Shown here piece after piece: positions 9,976-21,802 of a DNA stretch of 64,000 nt. The notes beneath the pieces were generated by a model, which searched no databases, was not told where the DNA came from, and worked only from the letters and a program-made list of their open reading frames with translations. The DNA lies in NCBI GenBank assembly GCA_963922205.1, contig CAWUHX010000217.1, positions 577,250-641,249 on the forward strand, written 5' to 3'. Both the position numbers and the translations under genes were made by a program. The first letter of the stretch is position 1; each line of letters starts with the position of its first letter. The stretch comes from Romanomermis culicivorax (taxonomy: Eukaryota > Nematoda > Enoplea > Mermithida > Mermithidae).

Positions 9976-12206
9976 TATCAATATGTTTTATTATCAATAT
10001 TCAAGGTCGTTAAGATATCGAATGTCAATATAAACTGCCTGTATTTCAAAAATCAGTTTTTGATTTGTCACTCGAATTAATTTTCATGTCTTCACTACAC
10101 TTACGAATAATGTTCTCATAGATAAGCCATATTTTCTCTTCATCCATTTGGTTAATTTGCGAACATGTCTCAAAAATTTCTGGCTGAGCTATACTCTATT
10201 TTTTCCAAATGAATCTCGACGCGCAGAAAGATGTCCATGCAGATAATAAACAACCTGCGTATACTGACACATTTTTTCTCGAGTTACTGTAGCAGGTAGG
10301 CCAAACAAATGGAGTAAAAAGGATTTCTCGGCATATGGATTATTTTTTCTTTCCGAGGCTCTTTTGGAAATGAAAAGACTATAGTGTATCTCACTTTAAC
10401 AACAGTTTTTGTATTTTTCAAAACTTTTCGTTTTTGTGTTCTGCTTTTTGCCATGATTTCAATGTAGATTTATTTTTCTGCTCTTTCGTTCTGTTTTTGT
10501 AGTTATCCGATTTTCTATTTGTTTCATTCTTTTTCTTTTCTCACTGTTTCTTTTTTCCTCTTTTCTTTTCTCATTTATTTCTTGCTCTTCGCATTTTATC
10601 TTCTGTCTTTCTTTCTTTCTCTAAAAAGTTATACTTCACCCGTACAGGGCAATGTGACCGTGACATTCAGATTGATGAATTTTTGGAAAATGAAAAGTCC
10701 AGTGTGAATATTAAGGAAAACTAAAAATAGGTTTCTCGAACCATAGTCAACCAACTCATGCATTCAATAAAACAGTTTAAATTTTACTCGTTTGCACAAA
10801 AATCTTATTGAATTTTTTCCATTATAGAACATACACGCTTGAGATATATTTCGTTCGTTCTTTTGTGAATCGTTCTTTTAGGTATTGGCTTTTTTGAGAA
10901 GGCTTTTTTGAGAATCGGTGTTTTGGGGAATCGCGCTTTTAAGAATCGCTCTTTTGAGATTCACCCATCTTGGGTGTTCTCTTTCGAAATTCGCTCTTTT
11001 GAGGATCACTCTTTTGGGCTTCGCTCTTTTGAGATTAGAATCGCTCCTCTGAGATTCGCTTTTATTAGTTTCACTGTTCAGGGTGGGAAAAAAGAACTTT
11101 CGACACAAAATTGTGCAATTTTTCTGTATATGAACATTCTACTTACTGTATCAACGCTGCATAAGTTATGCGCGGCACGCTTGTGTGAAGACAGTAGCAA
11201 AGTCACCACGTTTTGAAAAAAGTCTGTCGGATCGAGTTGCCGTCACTTGATCTAGTTTGGAGAGATCAAGAGCGTGTAGGTGGAATACGTTACATATATT
11301 TAACTAATCTTGAATAATTTTTAGAATACAATAGTCTGTAGCAGAGGGTTTGAGTAAACGGTATTTGATTACTGTACTTTTTTGTCATATTTCAGTTTTT
11401 ATCATTTTATGAAAAACAGGCTGTGGTGTTTAAGTTGGATCATATTCATTCGTATTTTAGTATAAATATGAAAATTTGGGTGAGTGATCAAAACAGCCGT
11501 CTCAACTTTAAAGCCAGAGCAACGGGGGAAAAGTTGCGTCAAAACTAATGGAGAAAAAGTTCCCTGGGGTGGTGTTTCCCTTCAGCATCAGATCAAAAAA
11601 GTCTCGATTACACAGCTTGTCTCTTACACAGTTTCATCTTCCGTTAAATTTTTATTTATAGATAGTTTCTACAACATTGAACAGTCAAGTTCATCATATT
11701 GAGTAAACGCGTGACATGACGACGAAATTTTACCTATAAAAGACATTCCATTAAAAAACGGATAACGCATACGGTTAAAGTGGACGTTAGGTTTTATGAC
11801 GAAGTAGTCATCAAATTTTTTTCGGTACTATCGCATAGAACATTTTCAGTCGTATGTAACTGAACTCGGTAGTAATTGAAAATTTTATATTTATTGCATA
11901 ACAACAGCAAGGAGTTGGCAAATTGAACGAAAACGTTATTTAACGTTTTTCTCCGAATTGAAATCGACCCCTGCCCTGGCTATGTGGAGTTCTGCCTACA
12001 GTAAAACCGAGAATATGTCCGCCCAATGAGAGTAGACGCAGGCGCAGGATCCCAGAGTATCGAGAACTGCGACTGCGCGCGCTCCTGCTCTCAAAAATAG
12101 TGCACCATAAATAATTCCGCCATATTGGTTTTTTAAATATTCTGGCAGTTTTGGGCGTGCAATCAAGGTATGCAGGCTAAGTTTTTTGCACACAGTAACC
12201 AAGTGC
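9976..12206. other. Gene-free region with low-complexity tracts
   Basis: Contains a T/C-rich tract at about 10490-10625 and a degenerate tandem repeat at 10865-11065. The rest is AT-rich. A GC-rich patch at about 12035-12090 has no obvious feature. No exon could be defined. Confidence 0.4.
10865..11065 (+). repeat. Degenerate tandem repeat, about 17 bp (TTCGCTCTTTTGAGA-like)
   Basis: About ten imperfect copies of a phrase like TCGCTCTTTTGAGATT follow one another. Reverse-complement copies lie at about 6390-6490. The matching 76- and 102-codon frames are repeat artefacts. Confidence 0.7.
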
Positions 12207-12453
12207 TATAGTCTGTTTTTTATAAAATGCTTCCAGATACAAAAGTGACACAAATCAGTACTGTCGTCGAAATCGTTTACATAAAGTTCTTACTGTAAAA
12301 TTTTTTACTCGAAATATCGCTAAAGGTTAGGTCAGTATGCCCACAAATTTCCAGCCCTACATGATATTTTTTTATCAGAAAACCGCAAAAATCTGAAATA
12401 CTACTTGCTTTCCACTTCATTATTTGGAAGCATTTCAAGAAAAACAGACTATA
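12207..12453. mobile_element. TATAGTCTG-ended MITE, 247 bp
   Basis: The left end TATAGTCTGTTTTTTATAAA is mirrored by a right end finishing AAAAACAGACTATA. An internal block with GTCAGTATG / GAAATACTACTTGCTTTCCA is shared with many other copies in this window. TA at both edges suggests a Tc1/mariner-type TA target. Confidence 0.7.
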
Positions 12454-13810
12454 CTAAATTTTGCACAGTACAACGAAGAGCCAGCGCTTTTGATTAGGTA
12501 ATTAAATTTCCTGTACAGAAATGCATTTTTAGGCGTTTTAAAGTTTAAAATTCTAAAAAATTTCCAGGGCTCCGCGCCGGATGTCAAATAATTAATAACT
12601 CTTGGTATAATTTTTATGCGGGGTTCGAAAATGCCGTCCTAGCTTACGATTATAGTTTTTGAACGTCAACACATCGTGAAAATATGACTGCGCAATCACT
12701 TGCTCGCCGAATAGCCTGTTCATGACGCCCAGCACCGAGCACACAATTCGGGCTCAAGTGTAAACTCGACTCAAGAGTTCCTAAACTCTTCTAAATTAAT
12801 CAATCCTATACCGAGTATTGTGCGTGGAAATATTCAAGGGAATTGAACGCTTCTGATACCAGAAATGTCTGACGCCTGGGACAAGCAAGTGACAGAGAAC
12901 AGCAGTGTTTTCATTTATATTCCAGTTATTTTGAAACGATTGATGCAACGATCCCACGAAAGTAAGTTGAAACACAAAAAAAAACTTATTACTGTAGTGA
13001 ATGAAGAAAGTTTCTCGTCCGTGAGAGGTAAACAGTGCCCGCCCATAACTTTGTTACATGACCAAAATTTCTAGAGTAACACTCAAGTGTCAATCACAGA
13101 TCCAAATCAAAAGTGGATAAGCATCGCGGTTTTTCAATGATTTATCATGACGAAATTGAGCGTTTTCCATGGTATATAAAGTTTTCCACTCCGTGGAAAT
13201 TGTGTACCTAGTGGAACCTACGTTTTTGGTGGCCGCTGAATGTTGTGTTATTTCAAAGTAAACGGACAATATTCTGTATTTCTTGAAATGTAAATGATAA
13301 AAGCGGAAAGCAAATACTATTCAATCTTTTTGCAATTACCCGCTAAAGCATATATCTTAGTCAATCGATCATTATTGATTTTTCAACTAAGAATCCTACA
13401 GCAAAAGTTTCGTATAAACGACTTCGAGGGCTGTACTTGTTTTTATCTTTTTTTAATTTGCTAACATTTGATACAAACAGTCTATATAGAATCACTGCAT
13501 TCCATGACGGCAATCTAAATTTATATAACGGTGGTCACTTAGGTTACTAAAATTTGACTTATCTTGATGATTTTACAGTCTATTTTTACAAAATGCTTGT
13601 AAATCTACAAGCGCCTATTTCTGCTTTCACGCCAGTATTTCAGAAATGAATCAAATTGTCGCTAAATTTGAAAAATCTTTGTCAAGAAAAAGAACTTATG
13701 TTTATAAAATTGGCAAGTTTAATCACAAATCCCAGGAAAATTCATGTGGATTCCATAATCTTCTGTGACACGAAAATGCTAATAGAATGAGGAAACAGCT
13801 GGCTACTTGC
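12454..13810. repeat. Dispersed-repeat remnants, no gene
   Basis: 13105-13245 (starting near GTGGATAAGCATCGC) resembles 15064-15225 in order and wording, including AAGTTTTCCACT. A phrase like TTGATGCAACGATCCCA at about 12940 recurs near 14630, 46300 and 48420. The ATG-initiated frame at 12865-13074 lies in this debris and is not supported as a gene. Confidence 0.45.
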
Positions 13811-14414
13811 CAGTGGCGGACGCAATAATTTTTTTTGGGGGGGGGGTGGAGGCGGGGCGAAAATGTTTTTTACAATTTTTATGTTTTTGTTGAATTATTT
13901 GCATCGACTTTTTTCTTTTTTAAATTTAAAAAAATGGGGGTCAACAATTAAAAATATCAAATAATTAAATCACAAAATCAAGCCGACGTTTGTTTTTTGA
14001 GCAAAATGACTGATAACAACGTATTCATCGGCTAGAATTTCTAGATGAACAAAGAGATGCTGAACCAGTTAATCTTTCTTCGCTCATAGTTGATCATAAA
14101 AAGCTTTTCAAAAATTTTAATGTTGAAAATGAGCGTTCAGCTGAAAACGTTGTAACTGGTAAAGTGACAAAAATCTAAACAGCGATTACACTTGATTTTG
14201 AAACTAAATTTTAACACATTTATCTTTGTGAGTATCCGGGGAAGAGTGGAAACGTCTGGGAAAATAGACGAAAGAAGAAACAATTGGAAAAAAAATTTGG
14301 CTACATTATTTAAGTTTTGCAGATTTCTAATAATTTGTGTTTGAACATGATCTTGATAATTTATATTTTTGGAACATGAGTTCGGAGGTGACGGCCGCAA
14401 TGCGTCCGCCACTG
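13811..14414. mobile_element. hAT-like non-autonomous element, 604 bp
   Basis: The ends CAGTGGCGGACGCAAT and ATTGCGTCCGCCACTG are perfect inverted repeats. The flanking octamers CTACTTGC (13803-13810) and CTATTTGC (14415-14422) match at 7 of 8, the 8-bp duplication expected of hAT transposons. A G-run follows the left end. A short internal stretch near 14110-14160 reads like a decayed hAT transposase C-terminal region, but no full frame remains. Confidence 0.85.
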
Positions 14415-15236
14415 CTATTTGCGTTCATACTTTTGAACGTTATTTTGACTAGTGGACAAACTTTAATCATCTTACACGGTGATTTGCTAACGCTTCGATC
14501 CATAACGTTCAATTTATTTTCCAATTCTGTTACTCTGGTTCCTAAAATCCTGAAAATAAAAAACAAAGGCTAAAAACTATGAGTGTTTTAAGATTAGCGA
14601 TTTATAGTATGTTTATTTTGAAATGGCAGATGAAGCGATCCCATGAAAGTAATTTTAACACGGGAACATAGTAAGGTCGTTACATGGACCAGAAATTAAT
14701 TTCTGGTCCATGAGCGGCAAGCAGACCAGTAGCTGTCTATAGAATTAATTATATGAATTTATATAATTTATAGATATATATTATAGATATAGAAGAATTA
14801 TAATTTATAGATTATAGAATTTAATGAATTTATAGAATAAATAAAAAAATGATGAAAATTATCTCTGTTACAAAGCTTTTTACTAGAGCTTTACTCGAAA
14901 AATTGTTCGGAAAACTTGTGAGTATGCTAACAAGTTTTCAGTCCTTCGTGACATACCGTTTACCAAAAAATTATAAAGGTATGAAATAATACCTCCTTTC
15001 CACTATTGTTACTTACCAGCAATTCAAGAAAAAAGGACTGCAAACGTCGGCACAGTTCAATTAAAATCAGGAGTGGATAAGCATGATTTTATTTGTATGA
15101 ATTCGGCCACACATTTTCATAAGGAACTTCAGCGTTTTTCTTAAGCATGAAGTTTTCCACTTCGCAAATATTGTGTGCCAAATTGAAGCTACTTTTTCGG
15201 TCGTCGCTACGTCTGACATTTCTAAAAGTTAATAGG
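14415..15236. repeat. Palindrome, AT microsatellite and MITE debris
   Basis: Holds the 30-bp palindrome at 14683-14712 (listed separately), a TATAGAT/ATTTATAG-rich tract at about 14745-14850, a partial TATAGTCTG-family MITE at about 14870-15055, and the second copy of the 13105-13245 repeat at 15064-15225. No gene seen. Confidence 0.45.
14683..14712. repeat. Perfect 30-bp palindrome
   Basis: CATGGACCAGAAATT is followed immediately by its exact reverse complement with no loop, so the DNA can extrude as a cruciform. It could be the fused ends of a small element or a fold-back junction. Confidence 0.85.
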
Positions 15237-18200
15237 TTATAAGTACTTGTTCGCTTTCCGCAAATGAGATAAAGCTAAGGTTTTGTCGCCAACGGCTTCG
15301 AACAAAGCCGTGGCTAACGCTCGATAGTCTATATTTTTGTGAACTTTGTCGTTGTCGTTCGCTTGACCCAGGAAAGCTCTGGCTGGAAAAAAATCATTAA
15401 AATTCGCCTCATAGTTGAACTTTTTCGAGACAAGTTGTATAGCATTCTCAATGCGTTTTATCAGCTTGTTTCACTGGAGGGACGTTTACTGATTTTGAGT
15501 GTCGAGTGTAACTAACTGTATCGAAAACTGTTATTCTGAATTCTCGGAATGTAGGTCCGCGAAAATCGATTTATTAAAAGTTGGTTGACGAGAATACAGA
15601 ATAATTTACAATTCAAGCAAAAATTCCCGATGCAATAGAACTGTTAAATCTTACAGCATGTTCCCAGTAATGAAATCAGTGCTTTTGAGTTAGGAAGAAG
15701 CTTAGAATTGACTTATTTGTACCTTGTTTGGCAGTTATCAGCTGAATTCCTGGCGCCGTTGGCGACGAGCCTTGACTCGTTTTACTGTTATCATTTTTGA
15801 GACTACTTTTCTTCGATTTTTCTAGGATACCCTGGAAAAAATAATAATATTTGAAGAACGGAAAGCCCAGCTACACTATTCTATTTGTTTCCAGATTTCA
15901 TACAAACAGCTACAGTGAGTTGCATTGGATCACTGATTCTTGGAGTCAATTTTTATTGATTATGCGGAATAAATAATATGAAAAGTCTCGTTTTACAGAC
16001 TTTACTCCAGTGTAGGCTTCCAAGTCTCCGTGTGATCCTGGTGAGTTGAATAGCGAACTCCGTTTCTTCGCAGTATTCATTTTTTGTAGAAACCTTGTGA
16101 TTTTATTAAAATATGGACTTTTCCTCAACTCTTTGAATTTCAGCCGGTAAAGCTATCTTTTTTACTTTGTAATTATAATTGTACTTGATTATAAAAACGA
16201 TCCAGATTAAAGTTTGGAGGTTTGGGTTAATGGTTTTCATGACCTTCTTAAAAACATGAACAAATAAGGATTAGTGTATGCACGTCAAGTACCCCGATGT
16301 GAATTTTGAACCAGAGCAATTTTGAGATAGAATGAAAAAATTAGAACATGCCGACTGCTACAGCACAATAATTTTGAGTTGGTCATTTTCTATGGAATCA
16401 TTGAGTTCCAAAAAATCGTTAAAAGGCATAGACGTGAGGGGCCAACTATACTTCGCCTTACGGCGAAGTACAATGCCGTACGGCACGTAAGTATAGCAAC
16501 TAGTTATCATTTTCATTTACTTATCAACATTTACCACCGTACGGCGTGAAGTATAGCAGCCACTCATCAGGTGCCGTATTGCGAAGTATAGTTGGCCCCT
16601 GACACACTCACAAAGTACGAGCGATGATGGAAATGAAGGAAAAATAAAAAAAAATTCCAAGGAGTTGAAAAAAACGGAAGTATTTTTTGACAAGTAAAAA
16701 AATAAATAATTTGAAAAGAAATCTGAAAATGGTCATCAACTTTTCAAACAAAGATTTGTTCAAATTCTATATTATTGATTTGAAAGTTTGCTATAATCCT
16801 GAAAGCTAAAGACCTTACCGTGATTTTTAGTATTAACAAAGTTCGTTGTATTGAATCATGCATTATCAGTTGATTTTGCAGTTTATGCCATTGATTCTTT
16901 CTGAAAATATCTTACTTTGTACTTGGACAAAGCGGCTTTGGTCATGCCGTTTTCTTCTTGAGCATTTTGCAACCTTTCTTTCAAATATCGATTCTCGCCC
17001 AGAAGGGAATCAATATCCATCAATCGCCGTTCATCACCATTCAAAATGAGATTTAGTTCGGCGTTTTGGCGCTCGGTTTTCGTTTTATAGGCGTCCCTTT
17101 CGACGATCAATTCTTCTTTTTCACAAAGTAAAGTTTTGAGATCGCGTTCCAATAGCCCGTACTATAGAAGAGTGGGAATGACTAGATTGTGAAAAGCATA
17201 CATCGGCGTTGGGCCTGGGTGTTTTCGACGTCATACAGATAGGTGTTTGACCGAGAGTGATTTTCAAGGCGACTACGAATGTTTTCCTTCCAAAATGCAA
17301 CAAATTTGGTATAAATCGATAGATCACGTTGAGATCTACTCAAAAAATGAAGGAAAATGGGGGCCTTCATTTTTGACGGAGATTTAATTAAATGTTTGGT
17401 CAAGATTTGTCCTCCATCAGACTTTTTGCTGCCGATGTTTGGTAACGAAACTTTCAACTTTAAAGTGCAAAAAAGTATATCGATCAAAACAGCTCATTAA
17501 ACTGCATGCAGTGATAGAATTTTCACTGCTCTACTCTACTCTACTTGAAATTTCCGATGAAGAGTAGGCAGACCTTTTGTTCTCCGAATTTGCGTAGCAA
17601 CGTGCTTAGACCACAGGAAATGTTCGATCAGATTTTTAAACACAGATGGTAAGAAAGGATGTAAGAAAGAAAAGTTTTACAGAATAGAAACAAAATAAAA
17701 TAAACCGAAGTAGCCGAAAATTGGTCTGTAAGCCCGAAACTTTTGAATCTTAGCATTGTGGTTATACAAAATTGTATCAATCTGGTATAAAATCAACCCT
17801 ATTTTGAAAATCTTCCAGATTGCTGAAAGTTCAATCTTGAATATTGAATTAACTGAACGGGAAACAGATCAATAATTTTGATTTATGTTTCCGATTCGAA
17901 CCTCGGATCGATTATACAATGTCTCATTTGGATACTTGTAAAAAACATTGTTAAAGATCACTTCGCATTTAATTTTCTCCAATTCTTGAAGTATATCGTT
18001 ATTCGATTTCAAACTGCTCCTTCGACTAAGGCAAAAATCGTTGCCTTGTGCATGTTTGGACGACGTGGATGGCTCGTTTTGATCGTCATTTTGTAAGAAA
18101 TGTTCCAGCTTCTGCCGACTCAGTTCGGCTTTCATGAGCTGAAAAGAAGAAAATGAAGCAAGATAATCATAAAAAAATTCCCCGTATCAAGCTTGTTCAA

Positions 18201-19307
18201 AACGCACTGTCGAGCAACGTTAAATGACTTTGAACATTAATGTGTGCAATCAGTGCGAAGACTTTCGTGATGTGCTGAGTAAATTTTTTTGCGTAATTGA
18301 AACGTTCACCGGTTCTATAAGGCATGCTGAGTGTTTTGAGACAACGTACTGCATTTCATGATTGATGGGATATTAAACTGTAACCTTGATTGGAGACAAC
18401 TGCGTAAATTTATTTCTGAGGAGGCTTAAATCAACAATAAATGAATACATGGAAGTGATTTGGAATCGTATATTCATACATCTATACTACCTATGTATAA
18501 TATTATAACGCTCTGGAATTCCAAAAGTTTTAGTTTAACAATAAGCGATTAAGGCAAAGAATCTCTCATTTTTCAGAGTTTCCCATTGCATAGCTCTTCA
18601 AGTTTCTGCTGCTCTTCGTTTCACCTACAATAGGCGCTGAACGTTTGTAACATTTTAACAAACTAGCTGATCAGTAAGAAAGTGAGTTTTTTTGGAAGGA
18701 TGAGCTTCCCTTCAAATAACCAGTTTCAAAAGTTTTTCCATCAAGTCTCTTTATTCTTTGGCATAAGGATGGCTGGTTTGACGTCAGAAATTATATGAAA
18801 CGTAGTTAGATATTATACTGGACTACACAAAAACTGCATAAAGTATTTCCCAATAAAAACTAAAACACTACAAAGAGCAATAAAATAAAGAAGTTAAATG
18901 AAGCTACAGAGCAAACACAAAAACAGAAAACAAAAACTTAGAAGTTGGCGAAGAAACAGAGAATAAAAAACAAATAAAAATCAAGCAATCTTCACCTTTA
19001 TATCACATTTAGCCTCTTCCAGCTGACTTTTCAAACTTTCGATTTCTTCGTTCAAAGATTTATTCTCCTCTTTGACGCATTTGAAAACGTGCACCAAATT
19101 GTGCTGCTGTTCTTCGGCCGCCGATTCTTTGCGGTTGCGCTCCCGTTTTTGGGCTACCATGGCCATTTTCATGGCTTTGCACCGTTCAGCGTATTCTTGA
19201 GCTTGCGTTTTGTGAGTTTGTTTCTCTTTTTGACATTCGACCAGTTCTTGGCTAACTTTCAACAAAGCTTCTACTTTATGCTCTAATTTTCTTTGCACGA
19301 TTTGATG
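15237..19307 (-). CDS. CCDC149: CCDC149-like coiled-coil protein, exons 2-6
   Basis: Exons, read on the minus strand, are 19307-18996, 18138-17962, 17161-16916, 15831-15723 and 15382-15237 (stop TAA). Donors and acceptors are GT/AG and every junction keeps phase. Exon 1 lies at 33267-33317. Together they encode about 346 residues. Diagnostic matches to the CCDC149 family, as I recall it, are QRKLEHKVEALL near the N-terminus, an ERDAYKTKTERQN ... ENRYLKERL ... LSKYK block in exon 4, and DYRALATALFE...LALSHLRKANK at the end. The protein is mostly coiled coil. Vertebrate homologues continue past this point, so the tail is short here. A further small exon between 16916 and 15831 is possible. Confidence 0.85.
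16438..16599. mobile_element. PIF/Harbinger-like MITE, 162 bp, in a CCDC149 intron
   Basis: The ends GGGGCCAACTATACTTCGC and GCGAAGTATAGTTGGCCCC are perfect inverted repeats flanked by TGA at 16435-16437 and 16600-16602. Inside, TACGGCG/CGCCGTA words repeat in both orientations. The layout parallels the 151-368 element with a different core word. Confidence 0.85.
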
Positions 19308-20817
19308 CTATGAAGAAAAAAGTGTGTACGATGTTTAATTCGAATATGAATTATTTAAATTCCAAGTTTCACCTCATGCCGTCAAGTTAGGACATTCTGG
19401 TCCTACATTCAATTGTTCGTCTAGTAGCGATTTTTGAAACCTTATATCAGACTGTATATTTAAGGCAGCCCATGTGTAGTTAGTAATATTTCCCGATGAA
19501 ATGAAAATTCATCGGATTAAGCTTGAGCTCGACAAATCAGAGCAGAAAAATTTTATTTTTTGTCATTGCATATAACGTCCAGCAGAAAAGGTCAACTTGT
19601 GGCATGAGTCCGTGCAAGCATCAAAAATGAAGATACCCTTTCAAAGTAGATACCGGTATGATTTATCCATTTATGTTAATCATGAAAAAACTTATTGAAG
19701 ACAAAGTTTCCCTAGTCTGAGACAATGTCTCTTAAACCCTCGACTAAGTGATTGATAATAAATGATAAATTTCGTCGAAATCTATCAGAAATTATGCATA
19801 AAATGAAAAATTGACGGTTTTCGGCCGAAGCTCGATTTTGACGCAGACTGTCAAAAGCCGAGGGCTGGTCTGGTGATATTTTGCTCTTTGATGAGCACAG
19901 GACAGTGTATTTTTCTGGAAACGCTTGTAAACAATAAAAGTGGAAAGCAAGAACAGTTTGATATTTACTATTCTTTTGTTAGACCATCACACATTACGAC
20001 TGAAAATTTGTGAGCATACTCGCCTAACTTTCATAAAAACTGCTTTTGTAAAACCTTTTTTTAAGATTTGGTACATAAATGATTCTGAAGGCATTATTAT
20101 TTTTTATAATTTTTCGATTTATGAGCATTTTATAAAAACAAGAATATAGATTTTGTTAAGAATCATTGACAGCCCTGATTTTATAAACCTTCACGCATAA
20201 AGTGAGAAATTTTTTGCAAATGAGAAGGAAAATGAAACCTGATTCACTTTTACAGCCACAAGCGTACAGGTCAAACTAAACTGTAAAAGTGCATAGGAAG
20301 GGGCAACAATTTTCCAGCCTGCTATTTCTGTAAGAACCGAAAAAGTGGCAGTCACCACATCGCCACCAGTGTCGATGTTTTACGTAGACATAATTTTAAG
20401 TTGAACAATGACATCTTGCTACTCAGAAGAGCGAGTAACTTCTCACAGTGTCTCAATATATGTTCCGAATTCAAAATTAATTTAAATATAAATCTAATAA
20501 ACGTAATATTTAGATTAAATTGAATTAGTCTCTATCAATTTTAATTTTTAAGTAATCAATTCTGCGAAAAATGAACTCAAACTCATCAAACCAAAGATTT
20601 GTCAAAAATTGACATATCACAATGAAAAATGCATTTTTTGATAGAACTTACAGCAGAAATCGTTGGTAATGATTTGATTGGAAAAGAAACACAACTTTAT
20701 TTTCAAAATTGTCATTGAAGACCTATAAAGTTTCGGAATTTTGATTGTAGTTGATGCAACACACGAAATGTTCTTAATTCTGGTGAGAATATATTGTTGA
20801 ATATATTCTAATAAGAA
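19308..20817. other. CCDC149 intron 1, proximal part
   Basis: Intronic, AT-rich. A degraded TATAGTCTG-family MITE lies at about 19903-20148. No exon is recognised. Confidence 0.45.
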
Positions 20818-20874
20818 TCATAGGTGGCGCGATAGTGTCAACCTATAATATACTTGGCCCCCAAATTTCATGTC

Positions 20875-21779
20875 TGTAACGTACCTGCTAAAGCAGCACT
20901 GTAAATATGTAGCATACTGTATGTGATAGACATTTATTAAATATTATTTCATTTTCGTATCTTACCATCTCAAGGGTGTCTGGGATTCACACCCAAACAT
21001 TCCTATAAAATTACGTGAAGTACTTTATTTTGATCCGTTCACACCCCGGTAGCCCAATTAAGATGCCCCAATTAATTTGCACAAACAGCAGCTGGTCCCC
21101 TAGAACCTACACTAAACCACACATTCCACGGCTACCGTAATCCCCCGTAAAAATCGTAAACAACACCTGCACACAGTAAAATAAGTAAAAGCCCCGCCAG
21201 ACAGTAGTCTCAAGTGTAACGGTAGCGACGGCCCCACAAAACATGTGTATTCAGAGAAACAGATACAGGAAGCATGCACAGAAGCACAGAGGTGTGGCTA
21301 AGCCCACCGTAGGAAGCAAGCAATACACGAAAAGCATACCGTACTAGAAAAGCGTTAAAGGGCGTGGCTAAGTAAGCATGAAAAGCAGAGCAGGAAGCGA
21401 CGATTGGCGGAAGAAGATGGACAGAAGCACGACCTCCCGCGACGCCCAGGGAGTGGCCAAAAACGTCATATAAAAAGAGAAGCAAAGCGTGATTTTATTA
21501 TTATTGGTAATTATTGAATTCGTCATTTTTCAAACCGCGCTCATCTCGTTTTATATTTGCAAGCGGCCATTTTTATGAAAGCATTTAAACCGAGGCCCGT
21601 TCGTTATTTGCAAGCCGAGACCACGTTCTTTCGTATTGTTGTCAACATCTCAAAGCAGCCGTTGATTAGTATCGTATCGCCCTTGTATTGTCGAATCGCC
21701 CGTCTCCCCCGCGCCCCCTTTTGTTGCCGTAACGTCCATTTGGTTAAAGTAAAGTGCTTCACAAAATCTGGTCGTTACA
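20875..21779 (+). repeat. 5' long terminal repeat
   Basis: 905 bp, with terminal inverted repeat TGTAAC...GTTACA. It holds the promoter-like TATA box at 21479. A 91-codon antisense frame (21210-21485) is kept in both LTRs. Confidence 0.95.
21479..21487 (+). promoter_or_regulatory. LTR TATA box
   Basis: TATAAAAAG lies about 300 bp before the LTR end and is conserved in the 3' LTR near 29828. It is the likely core promoter of the element, inferred from sequence only. Confidence 0.55.
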
Positions 21780-21784
21780 TATTT

Positions 21785-21802
21785 TGGTGACCATACTGTA
21801 TG
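21785..21802 (+). other. Putative primer binding site
   Basis: TGGTGACCATACTG begins 5 nt after the LTR. TGG matches the CCA end of a tRNA, as expected for reverse-transcription priming. The tRNA cannot be named. Confidence 0.5.

Noticed and set aside
15946..16128. Minus-strand frame with a GTAAAA donor, tested as an extra CCDC149 exon
   Set aside because: No good acceptor precedes it, and exon 4 joins directly to exon 5 of the model in phase. It remains only a possibility.
17182..17487. Minus-strand frame in the CCDC149-like gene, tested as an extra exon
   Set aside because: Its only usable donor would leave an intron of about 40 nt with the wrong phase for the next exon, and the family order is complete without it.
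21210..21485. A 91-codon antisense frame in the 5' LTR, also present in the 3' LTR (29559-29834)
   Set aside because: Both LTRs are copies of one sequence, so shared openness is expected. The differences include several amino-acid changes, and no motif or promoter supports a gene.
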